Notes under the pieces: model-generated
The model's database searches: none
The model's input: the letters and a program-made list of their open reading frames with translations, nothing else
Told to the model about the DNA's origin: nothing
Position numbers and translations under genes: made by a program
Assembly: GCA_947178165.1 (NCBI GenBank)
Contig: CAMWXH010000001.1
Location: 108,266 to 161,863 of the forward strand
Direction of reading: 5' to 3'
Length of the DNA stretch: 53,598 nucleotides
Origin: an uncultured Porphyromonadaceae bacterium
Lineage (GTDB): Bacteria; Bacteroidota; Bacteroidia; Bacteroidales; Muribaculaceae
Part shown: in pieces, positions 15,650 to 24,940 of the stretch
How the letters are laid out: each line of letters opens with the position of its first letter
How positions within the stretch are numbered: position 1 is the first letter of the stretch

Positions 15650-17890
15650 ATGGCAAAGACTAAGACTACAAGCAGACGATTAAAGAAAAAGGAACTTCAG
15701 GATCTGATACTTGAATTTCTTCAGAAACAGAATAAACAGAGTTTTAATTATAAACAGATTGCCTTCGCAATCGGCGCCACCAATCCGGCCAACCGGATGG
15801 ATGTGATCAACCTTCTTGATGAACTCGCCGCCGGCGATGTGATTGCAGAGGTGGAACTGGGAAAATATAAGGCCAAAGGATTGCTGAGCACAGAGAATGT
15901 GGGCTACTTCGTGAGGAGGAGCAACGGCAAGAACGCTGTGGTCATCGATGATGAGACAATCAACGTTGCCGAACGCAATTCCATGCATGCCCTCAATGGC
16001 GATAAGGTGCGCGTGATGGTTTCGGCTTCACATAGTGGCAATGCGCCGGAAGCAAAGGTGCTTGAAATTTTGGAAGCTAAAGACCAGACCTTCATCGGAA
16101 CGCTTAAGATTGACAAGAACTATGCATCGCTGGTAACAGATTCCAAATTCCTCGCCGCTGACATTATCATCCCTAAAGGGAGGCTCCGTGGCGGAAAGAA
16201 TGGCGACAAGGCCGTGGCCAGAATCACGCAATGGCGCGACGATGAGATGAATCCGCGTGGAGAGGTTATAGATATCTTAGGCAAGAAGGGCGACAACACC
16301 ACAGAGATGCACGCAATCCTTGCCGAGTTTGGACTTCCATATAAATACCCGGTGGCCGTTGAGAAAGCCGCCGAGAAGATTGATGCTGGCATAACTCCCG
16401 AGGAGGTGGCCAAGCGCGAGGACTTCCGTCAGGTAACCACTTTCACCATAGATCCGCGGGATGCGAAAGACTTCGACGACGCGCTCTCCATCCGCCAGCT
16501 TGCCAACGGCAACTGGGAGGTGGGTGTCCATATCGCCGACGTGACGCATTACGTGAAACCTAACAGCATAATAGAGAAAGAGGCTAAATCACGGGCCACG
16601 AGCGTTTATCTTGTTGACCGCACCATACCGATGCTTCCTGAGCGTCTTTCTAACGGTATCTGCTCGCTTCGACCGAACGAGGAGAAACTCACTTTCTCGG
16701 CCATCTTCGAGCTCGACTCGAAGGCCAACGTGGTCAACAGCCGTATCGGCCGCACCGTAATCGAGAGCGACCGCCGCTTCACCTACGAAGAGGCCCAGGA
16801 GATAATCGAGAAAGGGGAGGGAGACTATGCTCGCGAGCTGAAAGTTTTGAACGACCTTGCCAAACACCTGCGCCGCAAGCGTTACGATGCCGGGGCGCTG
16901 GAATTTGACCGTGCGGAGGTGAGATTTGAGATTGACAAGGATGGGAAGCCTATAAGCGTCTATTTCAAGGAATCGAAAGATGCCAACAAGCTTATCGAGG
17001 AATTCATGCTCCTCGCCAACCAGACAGTGGCCGCATCTATCGGTAAGGTTGGAAAGGGGAAGAAAGCCAAGAGCTTTGTCTATCGGGTTCATGACAAACC
17101 CGACACAGAGAAGTTGAGCAACCTTTCTCTCATCGCTTCGCGCTTTGGTTACAAGGTGCCGACCGATGGACGAGCAAAAGAGATTAACAAGGGAGTGAAC
17201 CGTCTCCTTCGCGATGTCAAGGGGAAAGGGGAGGAGAATATGCTCTCCATCCTTGCCATAAGGTCGATGGCCAAGGCGGTTTATACTACAGAAAACATAG
17301 GACACTACGGTTTGGCGATGGACTATTACACTCATTTCACATCACCCATTCGCCGTTATCCGGATATGATGGTCCACCGTCTCCTTGCCCGTTATGCTGA
17401 AGGAGGCAGGAGCGTGGATGTTGCGAAGCTTGAGGATGAATGCAGGCATTCGAGCGATATGGAACAGCTTGCCGCCAATGCCGAGCGATCGAGCATACGC
17501 TACAAGCAGGTGGAATTCATGCGCGACCGTCTCGGTGAAATCTATGACGGCGTGATTTCGGGTGTCACCGAATGGGGATTCTATGTGGAGTTGGCCGACA
17601 ATATGTGCGAGGGTCTTGTGCCTATCCGTGATCTTGCCGACGATTATTATGACCTCGACGAGAAGAACTATTGCCTTATTGGTCGCAAGCACGGCAACAA
17701 ATACACTCTCGGCGACCAGGTGAAAGTGCAGGTGGCACGCGCCGATCTCGAACGCAAGCAGCTCGACTTCGCCCTTATCACCGACAGCGGCAACCCCAAC
17801 AGGCCCCTTGAAGAGCGCAAGCCCGGAAAGCGCCACGAGCCTCGCCCTAACAGAGGGAGGGATTCTAAAGGGAGAAGAGGGAAGAAATAA
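15650..17890 (+). CDS. rnr: Ribonuclease R
   Basis: This 746-residue protein has the RNase R layout: an N-terminal winged-helix-like region (about 10-75), cold-shock domains (about 80-210), the RNB catalytic domain with TIDPRDAKDFDDALS at 266-280 (metal-binding aspartates) and HFTSPIRRYPD-MVHRLL further on, an S1 domain (about 630-715, GVISGVTEWGFYVEL), and a basic Arg/Lys/Gly-rich tail. It degrades structured RNA processively from the 3' end in the cytoplasm, aiding mRNA and rRNA turnover. The ATG at 15650 is preferred; an ATG at 15642 is out of frame. The glycosidase gene follows 75 bp downstream and may be partly co-transcribed. Confidence 0.96.
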   Translation: MAKTKTTSRRLKKKELQDLILEFLQKQNKQSFNYKQIAFAIGATNPANRMDVINLLDELAAGDVIAEVELGKYKAKGLLSTENVGYFVRRSNGKNAVVIDDETINVAERNSMHALNGDKVRVMVSASHSGNAPEAKVLEILEAKDQTFIGTLKIDKNYASLVTDSKFLAADIIIPKGRLRGGKNGDKAVARITQWRDDEMNPRGEVIDILGKKGDNTTEMHAILAEFGLPYKYPVAVEKAAEKIDAGITPEEVAKREDFRQVTTFTIDPRDAKDFDDALSIRQLANGNWEVGVHIADVTHYVKPNSIIEKEAKSRATSVYLVDRTIPMLPERLSNGICSLRPNEEKLTFSAIFELDSKANVVNSRIGRTVIESDRRFTYEEAQEIIEKGEGDYARELKVLNDLAKHLRRKRYDAGALEFDRAEVRFEIDKDGKPISVYFKESKDANKLIEEFMLLANQTVAASIGKVGKGKKAKSFVYRVHDKPDTEKLSNLSLIASRFGYKVPTDGRAKEINKGVNRLLRDVKGKGEENMLSILAIRSMAKAVYTTENIGHYGLAMDYYTHFTSPIRRYPDMMVHRLLARYAEGGRSVDVAKLEDECRHSSDMEQLAANAERSSIRYKQVEFMRDRLGEIYDGVISGVTEWGFYVELADNMCEGLVPIRDLADDYYDLDEKNYCLIGRKHGNKYTLGDQVKVQVARADLERKQLDFALITDSGNPNRPLEERKPGKRHEPRPNRGRDSKGRRGKK

Positions 17891-17965
17891 TCACGGAGCC
17901 TAAATCCCATAACTCTTGACTTATAACTTATAACTCGTAACTTAAAACCTAAAACCACCATACAG

Positions 17966-20293
17966 ATGAATCATAAAGGAATTTATCTCCTGCTCACCGC
18001 TCTGGCTGGCACGTCGGCCGGAGTGATGGGTGCAGAAGAGAAAGGAACCATAATCTCCACCGATGCCTACCGTTGGGTCGGCGACACCATCTATCAGGAT
18101 GAATTCAAGGCCTGGGCTGAGAGCGGAGATGAGATCCGTTCCACATATAAAGGGCGTCCGGGATACTTTATGCCCGTGGAGCAGACTTGGAAACGCAAGA
18201 ACGACCTGAGTGCCTATCCTAAACTCACCACCGGCAACCGCCTTCACGAGGCCATTTTCAATATGGGCCTTGACGAGATGGTGAATAATGTGGAGCCCGA
18301 CACCACTCTTCGCACCGGCAAGGAGTGGGCCGGAGTGTGGACCCGCGATGTGAGCTATTCAATCATCCTCTCCATGGCTTCCCTTCAGCCCGAGGCCTCG
18401 ATGATTTCACTGATGAAAAAGGTGAATAAGAACGGACAGATAATCCAGGACACCGGTTCGGGCGGCGCATGGCCCATCTCCACCGACCGCATGGTGTGGG
18501 TGCTTGCCGCATACGAGATATATAAGGTTACGGGCGACAGGAAATGGCTCGAGACCGTTTATCCGATTGCCCTCCGCTCGCTTGAGAAAGACTCCAAGAC
18601 GGTGATGAGCGAACGCGGATTGGTGAAAGGGGAGACCTCCTTCATCGACTGGCGCGAGCAGAGCTATCCGCGCTGGATGCAGACAGCCGACATATCGCAG
18701 AGCGAGGCTATGGGAACGAACGTCATGTATGCCGCCGCTTTGGAGGCCACTTCACGGATGGCTTCATTGTTAGGTAAGAAAAAGGAGGCCGAGAAGCTTC
18801 ATGCTCAGGCTGTGGCTTTGGCCGCCAATATCGACCGCACATTCTGGATGAACGATAAGGGGTATTATGGGATGTACACCTACGGACGCGACAGCAAGAT
18901 TCTCAATCCCCGTCATGAGACTCTCGGCGCCGCTCTCTCTATTCTTTACGATGTTGCCCCTCCGGAGCATCAGAAATCTATTTCTGAGAACGCCCCGCAG
19001 ACACCATACGGTCCGGCTATCTTGTGGCCCCAGATTCCTGATATTCCCAACTATCATAACAATGCGTTATGGCCTTTTGTGGCATCATACTGGACTATTG
19101 CTCAGGCAAAGGCGGGTAATGAAGAGGGAACGCTCGAAGGGATAGGTTCAGTGTTCCGCCCGGCAGCTCTGTTTGCCACCAATAAGGAGAACTTTAACCT
19201 TGACAATGGTGATTACTTCACTGAGCTAAACTCCTCCAATATGCTTTGGTCGCTCTCAGGAAATTTAGGAATCACGATGCGTATCCTTTTCGGAATCCAT
19301 TTTGAGGATGATGGCTTGCGGATAGCTCCTTTCGTTCCCCAGACCTTTGCCGGCACGCGTTCGCTTGACAATGTAAGCTATCGAGGTGCAAAGCTCGATA
19401 TAACTGTGAATGGTTTCGGAGCCAAGGTGAAGAAGATGTCTCTTAACGGTAAGGAGATAGATCCTTTGGCTGTGATTCCTGCATCCAAACTTAAAGGCAA
19501 CTGCAAGATCGTGGTTGACATGGATAATGAGCCGATTCCCAAGATGGCAGTTAACCGTGCCGGCAACCTTAAGGCACCGCTCACTCCAATAGCATGGCTC
19601 ACCCGCGACGAGTCCTTGTCTAAGGAAGGTGCGCCTATGCTTAATCTCTTGCAATGGAACCCGATTGAATATATAGGGAAGTATCTCGTGCTTCGCGACG
19701 GCAAAGTCGTGGCTGAGACCCGCGAAACAAGCTATGCTGTCGCAGAGCCGGGAGAATGGCAGGTTATCGGAGTAGCCGGGGATGGCACCCAGAGCTTTGC
19801 GTCAGAGCCGCGCAGCAACCGTGAGAGAATGGATATATATTTTGCTGATTCCAATTACTCTGCATCTCTAAATTCTCCGGAACTCTCCTATAAACCTCAG
19901 GAAGCCATGCGTGGATCATCAAAGGGTAAGTTTGTTGAGATCGATAAGACCTCGGCTCCTGTGGAGGCAGTGGTGGAAATTCCCGAGACCGGCCTCTATT
20001 CTATCTCATTGCGCTATGCCAACGGCAATGGTCCGGTAAATACGGAAAACAAGGCGGCTATCCGTTCCCTAACGCTCGATGGAGCCAAGGCCGGCACGTT
20101 GGTGATGCCTCATAGAGGGGTGGCCAACTGGAACGACTGGGGGATGAGCAACACCGTAGTCCTTCCGATAGAGAAAGGCACCCACACATTAGGAGTCATA
20201 TACTTGCCGGAAGATGAGAATATGAATATCGACACCAATCACGCCATCCTTGATAAGATTGTGATTGAGAAGGCTGGCGAAACAGAAAGATAG
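17966..20293 (+). CDS. Periplasmic (alpha/alpha)6-barrel glycoside hydrolase, GH63/MGH1- or debranching-like
   Basis: A 775-residue secreted protein with a signal peptide (about 1-23, ending VMGA). The central part (about 95-450) shows the repeated helices of a six-hairpin glycosidase: EWAGVWTRDVSYSIILSMA, GGAWPISTDRMVWVLAAYE, FIDWREQSYPRWMQ and the late ILWPQIP---NYHNNALWPFV. The acidic residues in RD and DWRE are candidates for catalysis. After a beta domain and an all-beta linker, residues about 640-770 look like a carbohydrate-binding domain (GLYSISLRYANGNG, ending ILDKIVIEK). It most resembles amylo-alpha-1,6-glucosidase or mannosylglycerate-hydrolase-like families; the true substrate is not readable. 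It stands alone, without SusC/D neighbours. Confidence 0.75.
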   Translation: MNHKGIYLLLTALAGTSAGVMGAEEKGTIISTDAYRWVGDTIYQDEFKAWAESGDEIRSTYKGRPGYFMPVEQTWKRKNDLSAYPKLTTGNRLHEAIFNMGLDEMVNNVEPDTTLRTGKEWAGVWTRDVSYSIILSMASLQPEASMISLMKKVNKNGQIIQDTGSGGAWPISTDRMVWVLAAYEIYKVTGDRKWLETVYPIALRSLEKDSKTVMSERGLVKGETSFIDWREQSYPRWMQTADISQSEAMGTNVMYAAALEATSRMASLLGKKKEAEKLHAQAVALAANIDRTFWMNDKGYYGMYTYGRDSKILNPRHETLGAALSILYDVAPPEHQKSISENAPQTPYGPAILWPQIPDIPNYHNNALWPFVASYWTIAQAKAGNEEGTLEGIGSVFRPAALFATNKENFNLDNGDYFTELNSSNMLWSLSGNLGITMRILFGIHFEDDGLRIAPFVPQTFAGTRSLDNVSYRGAKLDITVNGFGAKVKKMSLNGKEIDPLAVIPASKLKGNCKIVVDMDNEPIPKMAVNRAGNLKAPLTPIAWLTRDESLSKEGAPMLNLLQWNPIEYIGKYLVLRDGKVVAETRETSYAVAEPGEWQVIGVAGDGTQSFASEPRSNRERMDIYFADSNYSASLNSPELSYKPQEAMRGSSKGKFVEIDKTSAPVEAVVEIPETGLYSISLRYANGNGPVNTENKAAIRSLTLDGAKAGTLVMPHRGVANWNDWGMSNTVVLPIEKGTHTLGVIYLPEDENMNIDTNHAILDKIVIEKAGETER

Positions 20294-20331
20294 GAGTTCA
20301 ACCTCTCCGCTGCTGAAAGGATAATTTTGGC

Positions 20332-20398
20332 TAACCGCGGAGTTGAGATATTATCCTAACCGCGGAGTTGACACATTATTTTAACCGCGGAGCGGTTA
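20332..20398 (+). repeat. Three direct repeats of TAACCGCGGAG, the last forming a hairpin
   Basis: TAACCGCGGAGTTGA occurs at 20332-20346 and 20357-20371, and TAACCGCGGAG at 20382-20392, spaced 25 bp each. The last copy continues into CGGTTA and folds as TAACCG/CGGTTA (20382-20398). A close relative of this hairpin lies at 45345-45361, so it is probably a dispersed family. Confidence 0.7.
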
Positions 20399-20411
20399 CG
20401 TTTCTTATTAA

Positions 20412-20450
20412 CCTTGGGTTCGGGCGATATGCCCGCACCCAAGGTTTGTT
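20412..20450 (+). terminator. Terminator downstream of the glycosidase gene
   Basis: A 14-position stem (20412-20425 with 20431-20444, one mismatch) with loop GATAT is followed by TTTGTT. It separates the glycosidase gene from the fimbrial operon. Confidence 0.85.
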
Positions 20451-20493
20451 GCTATCTACTCCTCAGCCCCGGAGGGGGAAATTTCTATATAAT

Positions 20494-20530
20494 CCGGACT
20501 TTTGTATAAGATTAACCGGACTTCAGTATA
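20494..20530 (+). promoter_or_regulatory. 22-bp-spaced direct repeats upstream of the fimbrial promoter
   Basis: CCGGACTT-nn-GTATA occurs at 20494-20508 and again at 20516-20530, offset exactly 22 bp (two helical turns), about 60 bp upstream of the -33 box. The spacing is that of LytTR-type response-regulator sites, but the bases do not match a known consensus. Probable activator or repressor site for fimbrial expression. Confidence 0.5.
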
Positions 20531-20590
20531 TGGTTTTATTCGATTTAACATTATTTAACACATAGAAGTATAAATTTAAAAAGGTAATAT

Positions 20591-20621
20591 TTTGCAAAGT
20601 TATAATGAATGCCTAATTTTG
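20591..20621 (+). promoter_or_regulatory. Fimbrial operon promoter with long leader
   Basis: TTTG at 20591-20594 and TAATTTTG at 20614-20621 have a 19-nt spacer, an excellent -33/-7 pair. The predicted transcript start near 20628 leaves a leader of about 170 nt, AT-rich, with a small AGGG/CCCT hairpin shortly before the start codon. Confidence 0.8.
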
Positions 20622-20797
20622 CATTCAGCTTAACTAATTACAGTTGGTAACCGGTAATAATCAGAAAACACACTATATATTAAGAACCTGACCGATTCTT
20701 AGATATCGAAAAGAATTATTACCTTAAAATCTTGATAAATAATAACATAAAATATTAACCGTAGGGGAGAAATCCCTGCTAACCAAACAAATCAAAC

Positions 20798-22315
20798 ATG
20801 AAAAAAATCGTTCTTGCAACAGGCGTGGTGGCACTTGGCCTTTTCGCATCTTGCTCCAATGATGCTCCGGTTGTGAATCCGGATGATTCAACAGTCAATG
20901 GCGACTATCGTTACATTGCAGTCAATATCGCCGCAAATTCCAATACACGTGCAGAGTCAGGTGACAGATTTGACGGTGACGCTGAGGAACGTGCAATCCA
21001 TTCAGCTACTCTCTATCTTGTTGGTGATGGCAAGGAGATAATGAGTCGTTCACTTAAAGTAGATTTCGATGGAAGCTCTTCAGAGACTACTATCTCTTTC
21101 CCGGTGGCTCCCGACTACTTCAAGCTCCTTACCGACAATGCCGGAAAGACCGACAAGAAGTATAAGCTCTACATTGTTACGAATGCCTATAATAATGACT
21201 TCGTAATGAACAAATTTGATGAACATGCAATCATAGAGAAGACGAACTGGGGACCTGGAGGTAACAAGGGACGTGCGGGTTACTTCTATATGTCTAATGA
21301 TGATGAGATAGAAGTTTCTCTCCCCGCTTACAGCGCAACAGGCCAACAGAACGGCAGCTCTGATGAAAATGCATGGGTTATCAATGCCAACGACAAGGTT
21401 ATCCTCACCCGTCTTGCCGCACGTTTCGACCTCAAGATTGCTGGCAATTATTCTTACCCTATAGATAAGAATGATGAGACTAAGGTCGCTACGTTTACCA
21501 TCACCGGTGCCTCCTTGGAGCACCCTAACTTCAAGTCATATCTGTTCCGCCATATGTCCACAACAGGCACATCTGAGGGTGCTGTGGTATTCGGACGCGG
21601 AGCCGACATGCACCTTGTTACTCCTCATGGAAGCTGGTATGGAAAAGATTGCACCCCGATGAAAAGTTGCGATTATATAACAGCCCTGGATGAGTATAAG
21701 GCAGCAAAGCCTTTCAAGTTCGATTACGCTTTTGAAAGCGCCATCAACGGTGTTGCCACAAAAGATTCTCCTGAAGAGGATATAAAGAGACTCGTTTCTT
21801 ACAAGAATGTAACTTTCATGGCATTCCGCGCTAAGTTCGAATATCCTGGATGGACTGATGGCACCAAAGAATTTGCCGTATATCATGGTGAAATTGTGGG
21901 AACACTCGACGAGATGAAGGATCCAAATTTCCTCCCCTCCGGCCTGAGCGACGAAAACCGTCCTTATGTTGTGAACACTCTTAACGAGCTTCGCAAAGAG
22001 GGTGGCCCGGGCATCTCTAAAGAGACTCTCCGTGCTAATGACTTTGATTACTTTGTACCTGAAGATGGTAATTACTTCTGCTATTATATGACTCCGCTCT
22101 TCAACGATGTTGACGATTCCGAGACTCTTGACTTTTGCTGCAAATATCGCGTTCGCCGTAACCGCCTTTATAATATGGATCTTGAGTCTATCAGCAAGAT
22201 TGGTCATGACGGTGATTTCATTCCCGATCCTATTCTTGTTGAAGAGACCAAATGGATTGACCTTAACGTAGAGATCAAAGATTGGCAGATCGTCAACAAC
22301 TCCTTCGTATTCTAA
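20798..22315 (+). CDS. Mfa1/FimA-type major fimbrial subunit
   Basis: A 505-residue lipoprotein precursor (LFASC, Cys 19). It has the Mfa-like layout: an N-terminal strand region with a candidate arginine processing site (NTRAESGD near 50-57), two beta-sandwich domains, and the characteristic C-terminal run RRNRLYNMDLESI followed by a final IKDWQIVNNSFVF strand. In this family the lipidated precursor reaches the outer membrane, is cut after Arg and polymerises by donor-strand exchange; that is family knowledge. It is the first gene of the operon, directly after the promoter and before an attenuator-like hairpin, as expected for the most abundant subunit. Confidence 0.88.
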   Translation: MKKIVLATGVVALGLFASCSNDAPVVNPDDSTVNGDYRYIAVNIAANSNTRAESGDRFDGDAEERAIHSATLYLVGDGKEIMSRSLKVDFDGSSSETTISFPVAPDYFKLLTDNAGKTDKKYKLYIVTNAYNNDFVMNKFDEHAIIEKTNWGPGGNKGRAGYFYMSNDDEIEVSLPAYSATGQQNGSSDENAWVINANDKVILTRLAARFDLKIAGNYSYPIDKNDETKVATFTITGASLEHPNFKSYLFRHMSTTGTSEGAVVFGRGADMHLVTPHGSWYGKDCTPMKSCDYITALDEYKAAKPFKFDYAFESAINGVATKDSPEEDIKRLVSYKNVTFMAFRAKFEYPGWTDGTKEFAVYHGEIVGTLDEMKDPNFLPSGLSDENRPYVVNTLNELRKEGGPGISKETLRANDFDYFVPEDGNYFCYYMTPLFNDVDDSETLDFCCKYRVRRNRLYNMDLESISKIGHDGDFIPDPILVEETKWIDLNVEIKDWQIVNNSFVF

Positions 22316-22373
22316 ATGAACCGGAACAGTTTCCCTTGCGTATTCTGCTTGCGGATACTTTCGGAATAAAATT

Positions 22374-22401
22374 CCCGGAGGTGGGTGACACCGCCTCCGG
22401 G
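22374..22401 (+). terminator. Attenuator-like hairpin between major subunit and anchor genes
   Basis: CCCGGAGG (22374-22381) pairs perfectly with CCTCCGGG (22394-22401), with an inner GGT/ACC pair set. No T-run follows, so it is more likely a partial terminator or mRNA-stabilising 3' structure that sets subunit ratios. It also holds the only strong GGAGG near the GTG start at 22427, hidden in the stem and too far upstream to serve directly. Confidence 0.6.
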
Positions 22402-22426
22402 CACCAAATTAAATACCTGAAAATTC

Positions 22427-23404
22427 GTGAAACTAAAATTTGTTAACCACACGCTTTGCGTAGCCTTGATTGGTGCAACGGGTCTGCTGTCGGGATGCAG
22501 CGTATTCGAAGACCTTGAGCCCTGTCGCAACAATGCGCAGGTACGCTTACGCTACACTCGCAATATGGCGAGTCTGGATCGTTATGACAGTGATGTGCAT
22601 TGTTCCCGTGTACTGATTTACGATGCTGACGGACATTACCTATCGACCCATACACCCGAAGGAGCTTCTGTCGATATTCCACTTCTTGAAGGGAATTATC
22701 ATTTGATTGCTTTCGGTGGGATGCATTGTGAAGATTCCTCGTTTGCTTTCAACCTCGATGCTGCTCAGACCCACAATTATTTCGACCTCGTGTCGGAACT
22801 TGGGGCCTCACGTGCTGCTACAGAATCGGCTTCTCCTCTCCATTCCCATTTTCAAGCCACTGCTGATTTCTCCATGCAGAATTTAGAGGGTGCCCATGTG
22901 CCGGTTGAGGTGGATCTAACTAAAAACACCAACCATATCACTGTAGAGATGGCAACTAAGGATGTGCCAATCTCCGCCGGTGCCTACACCGCCACCATCA
23001 CTGCCGACAACGCAGTCATAAGCCACGACGGAAAGATTGCCAAGCAGGCTACTCCGGTCACTTACCGCCCATACGGAAAAGCGATGGCCACACTTTCGTA
23101 TGGCGATGGGAAACAGGTGCCATGCATCTCCGAGGAATTCGACCTCTCAATCATAGACGAGCAGAACCCGACAGTGCTCAGGGTTTATGCCCCCGACGGC
23201 ACGCTCGTTCTGACGCAACAGCTCCTTCCGCTCTTCGAAAAAGCAAAAGAGCAGGAGCTTCCAGCAGCCGAGATGAGGGAATATCTCGACCGTCAGGATA
23301 AATGGGTGGTGCAGCTCACCAATCTTGATCCAGGCAACGGATACACCGGTGTGAAGGTCGCAATCAATGGTTGGGTAATTGTGAATAATAAATTTGAATT
23401 TTAA
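22427..23404 (+). CDS. FimB/Mfa2-type fimbrial anchor lipoprotein
   Basis: A 325-residue lipoprotein (LLSGC, Cys 24) starting with GTG. The region after the lipid site has the FimB/Mfa2 signature: C-N-AQVRLRYTRNM, then a DRYDSDVHCSRVLIYDADGHYL strand pair and an EGNYHLIAFGG segment; the end is GWVIVNNKFEF. Family members anchor the fimbria base in the outer membrane and limit its length. It is second in the operon, like fimB and mfa2 after their major subunit genes. No arginine cleavage motif is seen after the lipid site, consistent with an anchor that stays lipidated. The GTG start and the hairpin upstream suggest lower expression than the major subunit. Confidence 0.85.
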   Translation: MKLKFVNHTLCVALIGATGLLSGCSVFEDLEPCRNNAQVRLRYTRNMASLDRYDSDVHCSRVLIYDADGHYLSTHTPEGASVDIPLLEGNYHLIAFGGMHCEDSSFAFNLDAAQTHNYFDLVSELGASRAATESASPLHSHFQATADFSMQNLEGAHVPVEVDLTKNTNHITVEMATKDVPISAGAYTATITADNAVISHDGKIAKQATPVTYRPYGKAMATLSYGDGKQVPCISEEFDLSIIDEQNPTVLRVYAPDGTLVLTQQLLPLFEKAKEQELPAAEMREYLDRQDKWVVQLTNLDPGNGYTGVKVAINGWVIVNNKFEF

Positions 23405-23446
23405 TCCGGCTTTTTAGAAGTCAAAACAAAAAGAGAAGGAAACACC

Positions 23447-24925
23447 ATGAAAATTTCTTCAGCCTACTTTCTGATGCCGCTTCTTGCGCTTGCCGGAGCC
23501 TCATGTGCTTCCGACAACCATGAGCCGGAATCTCCTGCCACTGTGCGGTCTGCTTGGGTATCGCTCGATATCGCCATGGACAATACCACGCGCGCAATGA
23601 TTGATGACCCTGAGGATCCCTCTTCCGCTGTCGGTCGCATAAATGTCTATCTCACCGAGGGCTCTGACGGAAACGAAGTGATTAAGGCCGTTGGAGTTGG
23701 CGACATGAACACCAAGAAATTTGTGGATCCCGCCGGGAAGACCACTATGAACATCAAGGCCAGTATTGATGCCGCTTCCCCAATTGAAACCGGGAAGACC
23801 TATCGTCTTCGCGTGGTGGCCAATGCCCGTATGTTAAACCTCCTGAGCCATGCCTCAGTGAAAGAAACTGCCGCCGCTCATAATGACATAAAGTGGAATT
23901 ATAACCTTACTGAGTTCTCAGATATTTCCCGGAAAGGATTGCCTTTTGATGGAATGCCTATGGCTGCTGTCGGAACCGCAGACTGTGCCACTGTTATGAT
24001 AGAAGATGGAAAAGGGACCGAGAATAACCCCTACACTTCAACCGGTAATGTGACGCTCACCCGCATGATGAGTGCTATTGACTATAACCCCGGCACCAAA
24101 AAGAATGAGTATGAGGTGGAGAAGCATAATGTCAATGTTAAGTTTCTTTCCATGCAACCCGTGAATGTGGCGAAAGAGACCTACCTCGTACAGCGTGTGT
24201 TGTCAACTCCGGCCGGTCTCGTGCAGTCGCCTGCATCCCCCACGCTTTATGGCATTCTCCCCGCCACTTCATACACCGCTCCGGCGGCCGCATTGCAGGA
24301 AGTCACTTCAGCTTGTTACAAAATTCCGTCCGAAAGCACGGAGCATGTGTGTTATGTTACCGAAAATGTTCCTGCGAAGGGTGATGTTGCGCTCAATAGG
24401 GCAACCGGTGTAATATTTACTGCCAAGCTGGTGCGTGCGGCCGACACCCCTTCCGATATTGCAGGATTTATTGATGGGGCATCACATCCGGATTTGGCCT
24501 ACTTTGATGATGGTACTTATCAGTCTGGTCTGATGAAATATGATTCTGAAAAGCATAAAGGATCTAATTGGCACCTCGTGAAATGGGAGACCATCAAGAT
24601 TGGTGAGGAGGAAACAGAGGAATCGGGTTATATGGTGCGTTACCTTAAGACCGTGCGCCATGGCGGTATAACTCCCGACAACATTGCCCCTGCAGGTGAA
24701 GATAAGGCTTCAGCAGCCGCCACTGATGGAAAGATTGACGATATGGAATATGCAACCGTGCGTGGGCACCGCTACGTGATGCGCATCGCCGGCGTGACTA
24801 AACTTCCTCATCCCTACCACCCCGATGATACACCGGAGGATGGGAAAGGGGATATCGACATAGAGGTGCAGGTGCCAACAAGCTGGACCTATCACCGCAG
24901 ACTTGAAGAACTTAATAATTTTTGA
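23447..24925 (+). CDS. Mfa-like minor fimbrial subunit lipoprotein
   Basis: A 492-residue lipoprotein (LAGASC, Cys 20) with the fimbrillin pattern: a short leader after the lipid site, NTTRAMIDD at about 44-52 as candidate Arg processing site, then two beta-sandwich halves with a fimbrillin-type RLRVVANARML segment and a late RGHRYVMRIAG strand before an IEVQVPTSWTYHRR end. It is shorter and more acidic than the major subunit and comes third, the place of accessory subunits such as Mfa3-type proteins. The next gene starts only 15 bp downstream. Its exact position in the fibre, shaft or adaptor, cannot be told. Confidence 0.8.
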   Translation: MKISSAYFLMPLLALAGASCASDNHEPESPATVRSAWVSLDIAMDNTTRAMIDDPEDPSSAVGRINVYLTEGSDGNEVIKAVGVGDMNTKKFVDPAGKTTMNIKASIDAASPIETGKTYRLRVVANARMLNLLSHASVKETAAAHNDIKWNYNLTEFSDISRKGLPFDGMPMAAVGTADCATVMIEDGKGTENNPYTSTGNVTLTRMMSAIDYNPGTKKNEYEVEKHNVNVKFLSMQPVNVAKETYLVQRVLSTPAGLVQSPASPTLYGILPATSYTAPAAALQEVTSACYKIPSESTEHVCYVTENVPAKGDVALNRATGVIFTAKLVRAADTPSDIAGFIDGASHPDLAYFDDGTYQSGLMKYDSEKHKGSNWHLVKWETIKIGEEETEESGYMVRYLKTVRHGGITPDNIAPAGEDKASAAATDGKIDDMEYATVRGHRYVMRIAGVTKLPHPYHPDDTPEDGKGDIDIEVQVPTSWTYHRRLEELNNF

Positions 24926-24940
24926 TAAGTAATAACATCC

